Assembly: GCA_030044295.1 (NCBI GenBank)
Contig: JASHWB010000343.1
Span: 1 to 9,750, forward strand
Length of the DNA stretch: 9,750 nucleotides
From: Candidatus Acidiferrales bacterium
Lineage (GTDB): Bacteria > Acidobacteriota > Terriglobia > Acidiferrales > UBA7541
Direction of reading: 5' to 3'
Shown: in pieces, positions 1-6,331 of the stretch
How positions within the stretch are numbered: position 1 is the stretch's first letter
How the letters are laid out: every line of letters starts with the position of its first letter
Program-made: the position numbers and the translations under genes
The notes under the pieces: generated by a model
Seen by the model: the letters and a program-made list of their open reading frames with translations, nothing else
The model's database searches: none
Told to the model about the DNA's origin: nothing

Positions 1-114
1 CCGGTCACGCTGCTTTATGCCGCTCGCGACACCGAGCACAATAGCGCCCTCCTCCTTCAAAGGTTTCTGGCGCCAAAGGTGAGAAATAGTTCTAATCACA
101 CGTCGCCGTCCTGA
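1..114 (+). CDS. DUF488-family protein, C-terminal fragment (cut by window edge)
   Basis: The first frame is open from base 1 and ends at TGA 112-114, giving 37 residues that begin PVTLLYAARDTEHNSALLL. The pattern 'vTLlYAArDtEHN-A-vL' followed by a short tail is the usual C-terminal end of DUF488 proteins (YeaO-like), small soluble bacterial proteins of unknown biochemical role. Only this end is visible, so the start, length and neighbours cannot be judged. The last dozen or so residues (VRNSSNHTSPS) look like an unconserved tail. The family is assigned from the remembered C-terminal motif alone. The fragment is short, but the motif is distinctive and the frame closes where such proteins normally end. 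Confidence 0.7.
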   Translation, partial: PVTLLYAARDTEHNSALLLQRFLAPKVRNSSNHTSPS

Positions 115-174
115 GGCCATCGATTGGGACAGGCGCACCGTCTTGCGGCGGTCGCGCATCATCGACGCGCAAAC

Positions 175-204
175 CTGACATGTCTACTCCTCTGGCGCTA
201 TAAT
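175..204 (+). promoter_or_regulatory. Sigma70-type promoter upstream of the kinase region
   Basis: CTGACA (175-180) matches the -35 consensus at 5 of 6 positions. It is followed by an 18-bp spacer and a perfect TATAAT (199-204). Transcription should start near 210-212. The first ATG downstream is at 215, only 10 nt after the -10 box, so an mRNA starting here would be leaderless or almost so. That ATG opens the broken kinase start at 215-313, not the intact kinase. If the promoter still serves the intact kinase, its transcript carries a leader of roughly 190 nt. Confidence 0.6.
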
Positions 205-214
205 CGCCCGCTCA

Positions 215-313
215 ATGGGAATCAGTTTGGGTACGCGCATCGGCTCGTACGAGATCGTCTCGCCCATTGGCGCTGGCGGAATGGGCAAGTTGAGGCGCCT
301 TGGCGGCGTCTGA
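215..313 (+). pseudogene. Orphan N-terminus of a Ser/Thr kinase gene (32 codons)
   Basis: The ATG at 215 opens a frame that reads through GTRIGSYEIVSPIGAGGMG and stops at TGA 311-313. This is the start of a bacterial Ser/Thr kinase up to and including the glycine-rich ATP loop (GxGGMG). It then breaks off into unrelated residues (KLRRLGGV). The same segment recurs at the start of the intact kinase downstream, with 13 of 19 residues and about 63% of bases identical over the aligned part. It is therefore a diverged paralogue and not a fresh duplication. It lies in a different reading frame from the intact gene and has a promoter at exactly leaderless distance. It is probably the remnant of a second kinase gene lost by deletion or recombination. 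Translation as a short leader peptide is possible but not shown. Confidence 0.65.
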
Positions 314-320
314 GCCGGGG

Positions 321-401
321 TCTCCGAGCACGCCGACCTTGCGTGCTGGGGTGGTTGAACCGCCAGCCGAAATCCCGAGCGAGCGGAGCGAGCCGAGGGA
401 T
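321..401 (+). repeat. GC-rich hairpin and short tandem repeat between the two kinase starts
   Basis: This stretch contains a perfect 7-bp inverted repeat, AGCACGC (327-333) and GCGTGCT (341-347), with a 7-nt loop. Further on are two adjacent 9-mers, GAGCGAGCG (377-385) and GAGCGAGCC (386-394), flanked by ATCCC (372-376) and its complement GGGAT (397-401). It lies exactly where similarity to kinase genes is interrupted. The composition looks like the dispersed palindromic repeats of intergenic DNA, but membership of a genome-wide family is an inference. If translated from the TTG at 300 it would add 35 proline- and serine-rich residues of no recognisable domain to the kinase. Confidence 0.4.
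395..400 (+). promoter_or_regulatory. Ribosome binding site that favours GTG 405 as kinase start
   Basis: GAGGGA at 395-400 lies 4 nt before the GTG at 405, so the GAGG core is 6 nt from the start codon. A protein starting here begins LSPGTKLGSYEI, the normal N-terminus of acidobacterial kinases a few residues before the ATP loop. The longer TTG start at 300 lies inside the upstream kinase remnant and adds a low-complexity extension. The ribosome binding site is formed by the end of the GAG-rich repeat. Confidence 0.5.
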
Positions 402-404
402 CCA

Positions 405-3122
405 GTGCTAAGCCCAGGAACAAAACTCGGCAGCTACGAAATCACCGCCGAAATTGGTAAGGGCGGAATGGGCGAGGTCTACCGCGCCCGGGATGCGAAG
501 CTCGGCCGCGATGTAGCCATCAAAGTTTTGCCCGAGGCGTTCGCGCGCGACGCGGAGCGCATGGCACGGTTTGAGCGCGAGGCCAAGGTGCTGGCGTCGC
601 TGAATCACCCTAACATCGCATCGATTTACGGCCTGGAAGATTCGACCAGTACTCACGCGCTGGTGATGGAGTTGGTCGACGGCCCGACGCTGGCTGACCG
701 CCTTAAATCCGGGCCGATTCCCCTCGATGAGTCGCTGCGGATCGCCCGGCAGATTGCCGACGCTCTCGAATACGCACACGAGCGCGGCATCGTCCATCGC
801 GACTTGAAACCCGCCAACATCAAGATTTCGCGCGACGATGCGGTGAAGATTCTCGATTTCGGCCTCGCCAAAGCCATCGAGGGCGATTCGTCGTCCATGG
901 ACATGTCGAATTCCCCCACGCTCACGCGCATGGCCACCCAAGCAGGCGTGCTGCTTGGCACGGCGGCGTACATGTCGCCTGAACAAGCGAAAGCAAAGCC
1001 AGTCGATCGTCGCGCGGATATCTGGGCGTTCGGCTGCGTGCTGTACGAGACGTTCACCGGAAGACTGACATTCGGCGGCGAGACGGTCAGCGACACGCTC
1101 GCGGCTGTAATTCGCGCCGAGCCGGATTGGTCGCTGCTACCGTCGAACACGCCGGGGGGTGTACGCGTGCTCTTGCAGCGCTGTTTACAGAAGGATTCCA
1201 AGCAGCGCCTGCGCGATATCGGAGACGCTCGCATCTCGCTCGATGAAATTCTGTCGGGTGCGTCGGAACCATCCGCCACTGGTCCCGGGATCACAAGCCC
1301 GGCGCCGGGCTGGCGCCGCGTGCTGCCATGGGCAACGGCAATCGTCCTCGCCATCGTTGCTGCGGCCTTCGCTTTCGCGTACTGGCGCGCAGGCTCCACT
1401 CAACTCCAACCAATTCGTTCGCTAATTTCCGCGCCGCCGAAAGTATCGTTCGCGTTCTCGCCGGAGCCTTACGGTGCGCCGCTTCTTTCGCCTGACGGCA
1501 CGCGGCTCGTGTTTCCAGGGCAGGGCACGGACGGTAAAGAGTCGCTTTGGGTGCGGCCGCTCGATTCGCTTGACGCGCAGCAACTCCAAGGCACGGACGG
1601 CGCAACTTTTCCATTCTGGGCGCCGGACAGCCGTCAACTCGGTTTCTTTCAGGACGGCAAGCTCAAGAAAATTGACGTCACCGGCGGGCCGCCCGTAACG
1701 ATCTGCGATGCCGAAAACGCGCGGGGTGGCACCTGGAATCAGAGCGGCACCATCGTATTTGCGCCCAGACCCGCCGTGGCCGCGGCCACCAACGGGACCG
1801 GTGCGATGCTCTTCCAGGTGTCGGCAGCCGGCGGAACGCCGACCGCAATCGCGAGCCATAAAGAATCGACGGGCACGTTCAGCAATCGCTGGCCTAAGTT
1901 CCTCCCGGATGGGCGTCACTTCCTGTACTTGGGCGGCAACCTATACGCTCCGGGAACCGACCAGCTCGGGATCTACGTCGGCGAGCTCGGATCGAACGAG
2001 GCGAAATTTCTCGTGCAGGCTGATTCGGACGCTCTCTACGCCGCGCCCGGCTACTTGCTATTCCTCCGCGGCAACACACTGATGGCGCAACACTTCGATG
2101 CTGGAAATCAGAAGCTCCAGGGAAGCGCTTTCCCGGTTGGCGAGGATATTGGTTCGCCTCAGGCGTTTCGGCTTGGTATGTTCAGTGCTTCGCAAACCGG
2201 ACTGCTGATCTATGGCGCGGCGCCTGAATTTGGGGGGCAACTCGTATGGTTCGACGCCACCGGAAAAAGGTTAGGAACGGCGGGACCGCCGGGCGCCTCT
2301 TACCCGAGCCTTTCGCCAGATGGAAAGCTCCTGGTGTATTCGTCAGTGAGCCTTTCGGCGCTGACCGGGGACATCTGGATCGAGGACTTGGAGCGGGGCG
2401 TGCAGACACGCTTCACATTTGGACCGATGAGCATCGCGCCGGTGTGGTCGCCGGACGGTTCACGAATCGTGTACGCCTCCATTACCAAGAATTTCTTGTC
2501 GCTGTTTGTGAAGAACTCGTCGGGCGTAGGCAGTCCGGAGCCGTTGAACTCCGCGGATAGCCGCTTTCAAATTCCCACCTCCTGGTCCAGGGACGGCCGC
2601 TACATCCTTTTTCAAAGAAGCGCTGGAAACGCCGGAAAAGGAGGGCGAGCAATTTGGGCGATGCCCTTCTTCGGAGATCGCAAGCCTTTTCCTTACCTTC
2701 AGTCGCAATTCGATGTGGGCGAGGGCGCGTTTTCGCCCGATGGACGCTGGGTCGCGTACGCATCCGATGAGTCCGGAAATAGTGAAGTATATCTATCGCC
2801 GTTTCCCGGCGCTGGTAGCAAATGGCAAGTGTCGCAGGGCGGCGGGGACGGTCCGCAATGGAGCCACGACGGCAGCGGGCTCTACTATGTGGCGTCCGGA
2901 GGCAAGATGATGGAAGCCAGTATCAAGGAAAATGGTTCAGCGGTTGAAATCGGCGCCTCGCGTCAACTGTTCCAGGACCCGATGATGTTCACGAATGCTG
3001 CCGAATCCAACATCGGATACGCCGTGACGCCGGATGGGAAACGCTTCCTGATCGATGAAGCCTCCGCAAATGCGACTCCGCTTACGCTGGTCACCAATTG
3101 GGCCGCAGGATCAAAGCAATAA
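405..3122 (+). CDS. Transmembrane Ser/Thr protein kinase with C-terminal PD40/TolB-like repeats
   Basis: This is a receptor-like eukaryotic-type protein kinase. From GTG 405 it has 905 residues; an in-frame TTG at 300 would give 940. The cytoplasmic kinase domain spans about residues 10-285. It contains the ATP loop GKGGMG, VAIK lysine K40, the alpha-C glutamate in FEREAKVL (E59), HRDLKPAN with catalytic D133 and N138, DFG at D151, a Thr/Ser-rich activation segment, and SPE at 191-193. All catalytic residues are present, so it should be active. A single membrane helix (about 306-327, WATAIVLAIVAAAFAFAYW) leads to a C-terminal domain on the outer face of the membrane. There S/T-x-DG strands recur near residues 362, 637, 682, 728, 777, 820 and 875, typical of PD40/TolB beta-propeller repeats. 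The family is common in Acidobacteriota; the signal sensed and the kinase targets are unknown. It appears monocistronic. The oddity is at its 5' end, where a paralogous kinase start and a repeat intervene between promoter and gene. Confidence 0.93.
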   Translation: MLSPGTKLGSYEITAEIGKGGMGEVYRARDAKLGRDVAIKVLPEAFARDAERMARFEREAKVLASLNHPNIASIYGLEDSTSTHALVMELVDGPTLADRLKSGPIPLDESLRIARQIADALEYAHERGIVHRDLKPANIKISRDDAVKILDFGLAKAIEGDSSSMDMSNSPTLTRMATQAGVLLGTAAYMSPEQAKAKPVDRRADIWAFGCVLYETFTGRLTFGGETVSDTLAAVIRAEPDWSLLPSNTPGGVRVLLQRCLQKDSKQRLRDIGDARISLDEILSGASEPSATGPGITSPAPGWRRVLPWATAIVLAIVAAAFAFAYWRAGSTQLQPIRSLISAPPKVSFAFSPEPYGAPLLSPDGTRLVFPGQGTDGKESLWVRPLDSLDAQQLQGTDGATFPFWAPDSRQLGFFQDGKLKKIDVTGGPPVTICDAENARGGTWNQSGTIVFAPRPAVAAATNGTGAMLFQVSAAGGTPTAIASHKESTGTFSNRWPKFLPDGRHFLYLGGNLYAPGTDQLGIYVGELGSNEAKFLVQADSDALYAAPGYLLFLRGNTLMAQHFDAGNQKLQGSAFPVGEDIGSPQAFRLGMFSASQTGLLIYGAAPEFGGQLVWFDATGKRLGTAGPPGASYPSLSPDGKLLVYSSVSLSALTGDIWIEDLERGVQTRFTFGPMSIAPVWSPDGSRIVYASITKNFLSLFVKNSSGVGSPEPLNSADSRFQIPTSWSRDGRYILFQRSAGNAGKGGRAIWAMPFFGDRKPFPYLQSQFDVGEGAFSPDGRWVAYASDESGNSEVYLSPFPGAGSKWQVSQGGGDGPQWSHDGSGLYYVASGGKMMEASIKENGSAVEIGASRQLFQDPMMFTNAAESNIGYAVTPDGKRFLIDEASANATPLTLVTNWAAGSKQ

Positions 3123-3184
3123 TCGCAGATTGCCCAAGCCGCGCGCCTGGAAGAAAATCAGAGACAACCCGACGCGACTGCATC

Positions 3185-3203
3185 ATCCGCCGGATCAGCG
3201 GAT
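3185..3203 (+). other. Small hairpin between kinase and vapB
   Basis: ATCCGC (3185-3190) and GCGGAT (3198-3203) form a perfect 6-bp stem with a 7-nt loop, about 60 bp after the kinase stop. No run of T follows, so it is at best a weak terminator for the kinase transcript. The rest of 3123-3213 shows nothing recognisable. Confidence 0.25.
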
Positions 3204-3213
3204 AGACTCGGAT

Positions 3214-3242
3214 TTGACCTCTTCGTCCGATATGCATATAAT
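3214..3242 (+). promoter_or_regulatory. Sigma70-type promoter of vapBC
   Basis: TTGACC (3214-3219, 5 of 6 matches), a 17-bp spacer and a perfect TATAAT (3237-3242) make a near-ideal promoter. The predicted transcription start is around 3249-3250. The ATG at 3253 is 10 nt after the -10 box, so the operon mRNA would be leaderless or carry only a few nucleotides. The -10 box overlaps the palindromes of the presumed VapB operator, so VapB binding would block RNA polymerase directly. Confidence 0.7.
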
Positions 3243-3260
3243 GTACATATAGATGCATAT
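3230..3260 (+). promoter_or_regulatory. Palindromic operator of the VapBC operon
   Basis: The perfect palindrome ATATGCATAT (3230-3239) is followed by the palindrome ATGTACAT (3241-3248), and ATGCATAT recurs at 3253-3260. The two ATGCATAT copies (3232-3239 and 3253-3260) are 21 bp apart, two helical turns, on the same face of the DNA. The cluster overlaps the -10 box, the predicted start of transcription and the vapB start codon. Type II antitoxins of this kind commonly repress their own operon by binding such paired palindromes, with VapC as co-repressor. The binding itself is inferred from sequence. Confidence 0.6.
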
Positions 3261-3477
3261 GCGAACCACGCTGAACATTGACGACAGCTTGTTGCGCGAG
3301 GCGACCCGCCTTAGCGGCATTAGCGAGAAGACTGCGGTGGTCCGGGCTGGTCTTGAAGCTCTGATTGCCCGAGAGAGTGCGCGACGCCTGGCGGCGTTGG
3401 GCGGGAGCGAGCCAGGAATTCGGCGGATTCCCCGGCGGAGGCCGCAGCCGCGAAGAACCCGCGGTCATGCTGGTTGA
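3253..3477 (+). CDS. vapB: VapB-type antitoxin
   Basis: This 74-residue protein begins MHMRTTLNIDDSLLREA and continues with LSGISEKTAVVRAGLEALI, then ARRLAALGG and IPRRRP. This is the pattern of the VapB antitoxin family (PF09957, formerly DUF2191), which binds DNA through its N-terminus and neutralises VapC through its C-terminal tail. Two starts are possible: ATG 3253, at the same distance from its -10 box as the upstream kinase start, and ATG 3259 (MRTTLN), which matches the usual family start. No Shine-Dalgarno sequence precedes either, in keeping with leaderless translation. The family usually ends near the PRRR motif. Here about 12 more residues follow (PQPRRTRGHAG), so the gene overlaps vapC by 11 bp. 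The overlap suggests translational coupling to the toxin. Confidence 0.9.
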   Translation: MHMRTTLNIDDSLLREATRLSGISEKTAVVRAGLEALIARESARRLAALGGSEPGIRRIPRRRPQPRRTRGHAG

Positions 3478-3826
3478 TACTTCTGTTTGGATAGACCATT
3501 TCCGCCGCCGCAACCGTGATCTCGGCAAGTTGCTCGATCGCGGAGAAGTAGAATGTCATCCCTTCGTCATCGGCGAACTAGCATGCGGCTTGCTGCACCG
3601 CCGTTCTGAAATATTATTCCTGCTTCAGAATTTGCCGGGCACGCTCGCCGGGAGCCACGACGAAGTTCTGGCGTTTGTTGAGCGGTACGATCTGATGGGC
3701 CGCGGAATCGGCTGGATTGACGCTCACCTTTTGGTCTCCGCATCGCTGGCGGGAGTGCCGTTATGGACCTATGACCGCCGTCTGTCAGCAGCAGCTCGCG
3801 CTCTGAATCTCTACGCGCAACCGTGA
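3467..3826 (+). CDS. vapC: VapC-type toxin, PIN-domain ribonuclease
   Basis: This 119-residue PIN-domain protein is the expected partner of the overlapping antitoxin. The Mg2+-binding acidic residues are in place: D4 in MLVDTSVWIDHF, E37 in FVIGELACG, D85 in GWIDAHLL and D103 in LWTYDRRL. VapC toxins are endoribonucleases that cut RNA, often tRNA or rRNA, when the antitoxin is degraded. The actual target here is unknown. The ATG at 3467 is chosen because PIN toxins begin directly with the VDTSVWI strand. The longer frame from 3365 would only read through antitoxin sequence out of frame. With all four acids and normal length the toxin looks intact. It converges on the minus-strand exporter, with 43 bp and no obvious terminator between. 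Confidence 0.93.
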   Translation: MLVDTSVWIDHFRRRNRDLGKLLDRGEVECHPFVIGELACGLLHRRSEILFLLQNLPGTLAGSHDEVLAFVERYDLMGRGIGWIDAHLLVSASLAGVPLWTYDRRLSAAARALNLYAQP

Positions 3827-3869
3827 CCGGATCGTGCCACGTAAAGCATCGTACAGCCACCTCTTTCAC

Positions 3870-5471
3870 TCAGTGAGCCCCGGTGCGGCGCGGCTGGTTC
3901 GCGGGCGGCTTTACCATGATGAAAGCCAGCGGAATCAAGCACGCCACGATGATGGCCAGCGTCGCGATCACATCCTTGAAAGCCACAGCCGCGGCCTGCT
4001 GCTCCAGCAGCATTCCGATCTGCTGATACGCCGCTCGCGTCGCGTCCACAGCGCTCATGCCCCGGCTATGCATCGTGGCCGCCAGTCCGGCAATCGCCTG
4101 TCTGAACGCGGGGTTCCCTTCGTGCAGGTGAGCGGCCATGAAATTTTGCCGTGCCTGAGTGCTGCGCGTTACTGCCGTGCCCACCAGTGCGATTCCCACG
4201 CTCCCGCCGATGTTGCGCACAAAATTCATCATGCTGGAAACTTGGTTGTTCTGCTCGATCGGGATGCCCGTGTAGCACAGCACGTTGGCGGGAATGAAGA
4301 TGAACGCCAGTCCGAGCACCTGGTAAACGCGGACCATTGAAATCGTGAAGAAATCCATTCCCAGGCTCAAATGCGTCGCCATGCTATAGAGGCCTATCGC
4401 CGTGATCCCGAATCCGATGGCCATCAACTTCCGCGGATCCATTCGCCCCGTCAGCGCCCCCGAAGTCGGCATGGTTAGGAACATCACAAATCCACCGGCG
4501 GCCAGCGCTTCGCCCGAAAGCACCGCCGGATAGCCCATCAGGTTCTGCATGAACTCCGGCAGCAGCACCGTGGTTCCGTAAAGCACTCCGCCAAGCACCA
4601 GCATCGAAAACATCGCCGCCGAAAAATTCCTCTTCTTCAGCAGTTTCAGCTCGACGACCGGATGCGGGTGCCTCCATTCCCACCAGATCCAGAACAGCAG
4701 CACGACGCTCGCGCAAATCGTTCCCGCCGTAATCAAGTGCGAGCCAAACCAATCGAGCTCCTGCCCCTTGTCCAGCACCATTTGCAGCGTGCCCACTCCC
4801 AGCGCGATGAGGCCCAGTCCGATGTAATCTATGCCCACCCTCTTGCTCTTCTCCTTTTCGGCTCGCAAGTAGGGAGGGTCTTCGACGAAGTGATGCGTCA
4901 TGATCAGCGACAAAATGCTAACGGGAATGTTGATGTAGAAAATCCATCGCCAGCTGTAGTTGTCCGTCAGATAGCCGCCGAGTGTTGGCCCGATTGCTGG
5001 CGCCAGCACCACGGCCATCGCGTAAATCGAAAACGCCATTCCTCTTTGCGCTGGCGAGAAAGTATCGGCCAAAATTGCCTGTTCGCTTGGCTGCAAGCCT
5101 CCTCCGCCGGCGCCCTGCAGCACGCGAAAGAAAACCAGAATACCCAGGCTCGGCGCCAGTCCGCACATGAAGCTGCTCGACGCAAACAGCACCACGCACG
5201 CCATGTAGAACTTCTTGCGGCCAATCCGCGTCGCGAGCCAGGCGCTGATTGGCAGCACGATTCCGTTCGAAACCAGGTAGCTCGTCAGCACCCAGGTCGA
5301 TTCGTTCGTGCTCGCCCCAAAGCTGCCGGCAATATGCGGCAGCGCAATATTCGCGATCGAAGTGTCGAGCACCTCCATGAACGTGGCGAGCGTCACCGTA
5401 AACGCGATGAGCCACGGATTGTGGCGCGGGCGCCAGTACGATTGGTCGAATGAAATAGCCGCGGAAGCCAT
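3870..5471 (-). CDS. DHA2-family (EmrB/QacA-type) drug:H+ antiporter
   Basis: This 533-residue inner-membrane protein of the major facilitator superfamily fits the 14-helix DHA2 group. Visible signatures are LDTSIANIALPHI (35-47) in helix 1, GRKK (84-87) of loop motif A, R116 in FFRVLQGAGGG (motif B), LAPAIGPTLGG (156-166, the antiporter motif C) and WRWIFYINIP (174-183), typical of EmrB-like exporters. Such proteins use the proton gradient to expel hydrophobic drugs and toxic metabolites. No EmrA-like membrane-fusion partner or outer-membrane channel is encoded nearby, so it either works alone or recruits a partner from elsewhere. The ATG at 5471 gives a normal N-terminus. There is no clear Shine-Dalgarno, and a large palindromic element begins 10 bp upstream. 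The gene diverges from the TetR gene, a layout that usually means repression by that regulator. The substrate is unknown. Confidence 0.93.
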   Translation of the reverse strand: MASAAISFDQSYWRPRHNPWLIAFTVTLATFMEVLDTSIANIALPHIAGSFGASTNESTWVLTSYLVSNGIVLPISAWLATRIGRKKFYMACVVLFASSSFMCGLAPSLGILVFFRVLQGAGGGGLQPSEQAILADTFSPAQRGMAFSIYAMAVVLAPAIGPTLGGYLTDNYSWRWIFYINIPVSILSLIMTHHFVEDPPYLRAEKEKSKRVGIDYIGLGLIALGVGTLQMVLDKGQELDWFGSHLITAGTICASVVLLFWIWWEWRHPHPVVELKLLKKRNFSAAMFSMLVLGGVLYGTTVLLPEFMQNLMGYPAVLSGEALAAGGFVMFLTMPTSGALTGRMDPRKLMAIGFGITAIGLYSMATHLSLGMDFFTISMVRVYQVLGLAFIFIPANVLCYTGIPIEQNNQVSSMMNFVRNIGGSVGIALVGTAVTRSTQARQNFMAAHLHEGNPAFRQAIAGLAATMHSRGMSAVDATRAAYQQIGMLLEQQAAAVAFKDVIATLAIIVACLIPLAFIMVKPPANQPRRTGAH

Positions 5472-5481
5472 GAATACCCAT

Positions 5482-5547
5482 GTAGTAGGTCAGTTTGAAT
5501 TTTCTTGGTCGTGACACAAGCAGTCAAAATTCAAACTGACCCAGTAC
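5482..5547. repeat. 66-bp palindromic element, copy 1 (before the DHA2 exporter)
   Basis: GGTCAGTTTGAATTTT (5488-5503) is repeated exactly inverted at 5526-5541. With the outer bases the arms are 22 nt (5482-5503 and 5526-5547), 20 of 22 paired, around a 22-nt centre. A second copy lies at 6332-6393 in the same orientation. The centre is about as well conserved as the arms (17 of 22 identical), so the whole unit is the repeat and not just two half-sites. It fills the promoter region of the exporter and may be a regulator target, an mRNA hairpin or a small mobile palindrome. The left edge TGTAGTAGGTCAG resembles insertion-sequence ends, but no target-site duplication was found. Confidence 0.8.
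5499..5527 (-). promoter_or_regulatory. Possible promoter of the DHA2 exporter inside the palindrome
   Basis: On the minus strand TTGACT (5527-5522) and GAAAAT (5504-5499) are separated by 17 bp and match the -35 and -10 consensus at 5 and 4 positions. Transcription would begin near 5492, about 20 nt before the ATG. The boxes lie in the two halves of the palindrome, so a protein bound there would shut the promoter. The -10 is weak and this is tentative. Confidence 0.3.
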
Positions 5548-5556
5548 CGATTACCA

Positions 5557-5601
5557 TTGTAAACTGCTCGATTCGGAAATAACATACATACGTGCATGTA
5601 T
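5557..5601 (+). promoter_or_regulatory. TetR gene promoter and overlapping operator
   Basis: TTGTAA (5557-5562), a 17-bp spacer and TAACAT (5580-5585) form a moderate promoter with the start of transcription predicted near 5592. Over its 3' part lies ATACATACGTGCATGTAT (5584-5601), an imperfect 18-bp palindrome with 7 of 9 base pairs symmetric. The size, the TACAT/ATGTA arms and the position are typical of autoregulatory sites of TetR-family repressors such as AcrR. Assignment to this particular repressor rests on adjacency. Confidence 0.45.
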
Positions 5602-6287
5602 CTAAACAGCTCGCAGCCCGGCCGCGTCAGCTTGGCGGCTTGGAACGGCCCCCGCGCGGTTCTCCGCTGGCGATCCCGGTGTCGCGCCAGCAACTCCGTA
5701 CCGCCGCCACTCGCCGGAAGCTTTTGGCCGCGGCGGAAAAAATCTTCGCGCGCGATGGATTCGAAGCCGCGCGCTTGGCGGACATTGCGGCCCTCGCCGG
5801 TTACACACGCGGTGCCTTCTACGCCCACTTCAAAAGCAAGGAAGACATCTTCTTCGCCCTCCTCGAATTATGGGTCGGTCGCCGGATCGCAGATGTCAAC
5901 GCCGTGCTGGAGCGCCAAGCGGATCCTGCGGCGCGCCTTCGCGCCCTGCGCGAGCACTACGCTCAGATCGCCGCCGATCGGCGGCTTGCATTGCTCTCGC
6001 TCGAATTCAAGCTCTTTGCCATTCGCCATCCCAACGCGCACGCACGCTTGCGTGCCCGCCAGCGGCCCTTGCGTGAAAATGCCGCCAACATCCTTCGCCG
6101 CTTGACGAAAGACGCGGGAGCGCAGCTCGCGATTCCCGGCATTGCAGCCGCCACCGGGCTGGGGTCGCTCTCCAATGCGCTGCTCCTCGAACATCTCGTC
6201 GATCACGCGTCTCTTAGCGATGCGGATGTTCGCCACTTGCTCGGCGCTTTCTTCGACGCGGTGTTGGAAACCAAGCGCGCGAAATAA
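5592..6287 (+). CDS. TetR/AcrR-family transcriptional regulator
   Basis: The helix-turn-helix is clear: TRRKLLAAAEKIFARDGFEA, then LADIAALAGYTRGAFYAHFK and SKEDIF, residues about 40-88 counted from GTG 5592. The C-terminal half is the helical ligand-binding and dimerisation part of a TetR-type repressor. From GTG 5592 the protein has 231 residues, with about 30 poorly conserved N-terminal ones. From GTG 5679 (VSRQQLRTAATRR) it has 202, the usual family length. GTG 5592 coincides with the predicted transcription start, so it would be read leaderless. Neither start has a good Shine-Dalgarno. The gene lies between two exporter genes and diverges from the first, so it very probably represses export until an effector molecule binds. 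The effector is unknown. The same palindromic element flanks the gene on both sides. Confidence 0.92.
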   Translation: MHVSKQLAARPRQLGGLERPPRGSPLAIPVSRQQLRTAATRRKLLAAAEKIFARDGFEAARLADIAALAGYTRGAFYAHFKSKEDIFFALLELWVGRRIADVNAVLERQADPAARLRALREHYAQIAADRRLALLSLEFKLFAIRHPNAHARLRARQRPLRENAANILRRLTKDAGAQLAIPGIAAATGLGSLSNALLLEHLVDHASLSDADVRHLLGAFFDAVLETKRAK

Positions 6288-6331
6288 ACGCGCACCACAA
6301 AGTGTCTCGAATCTATGCACCCGCCGAAGCC

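Noticed and set aside
3830..3880. Terminator between vapC and the convergent exporter
   Set aside because: Only a tiny palindrome (CACTCAGTG) and a CTCTTTC stretch; no stem strong enough to call.
4662..5453. 263-residue plus-strand frame opposite the DHA2 exporter
   Set aside because: It lies wholly antisense to a clear membrane transporter; its His/Arg/Gln-rich content is what the complementary strand of such a gene gives.
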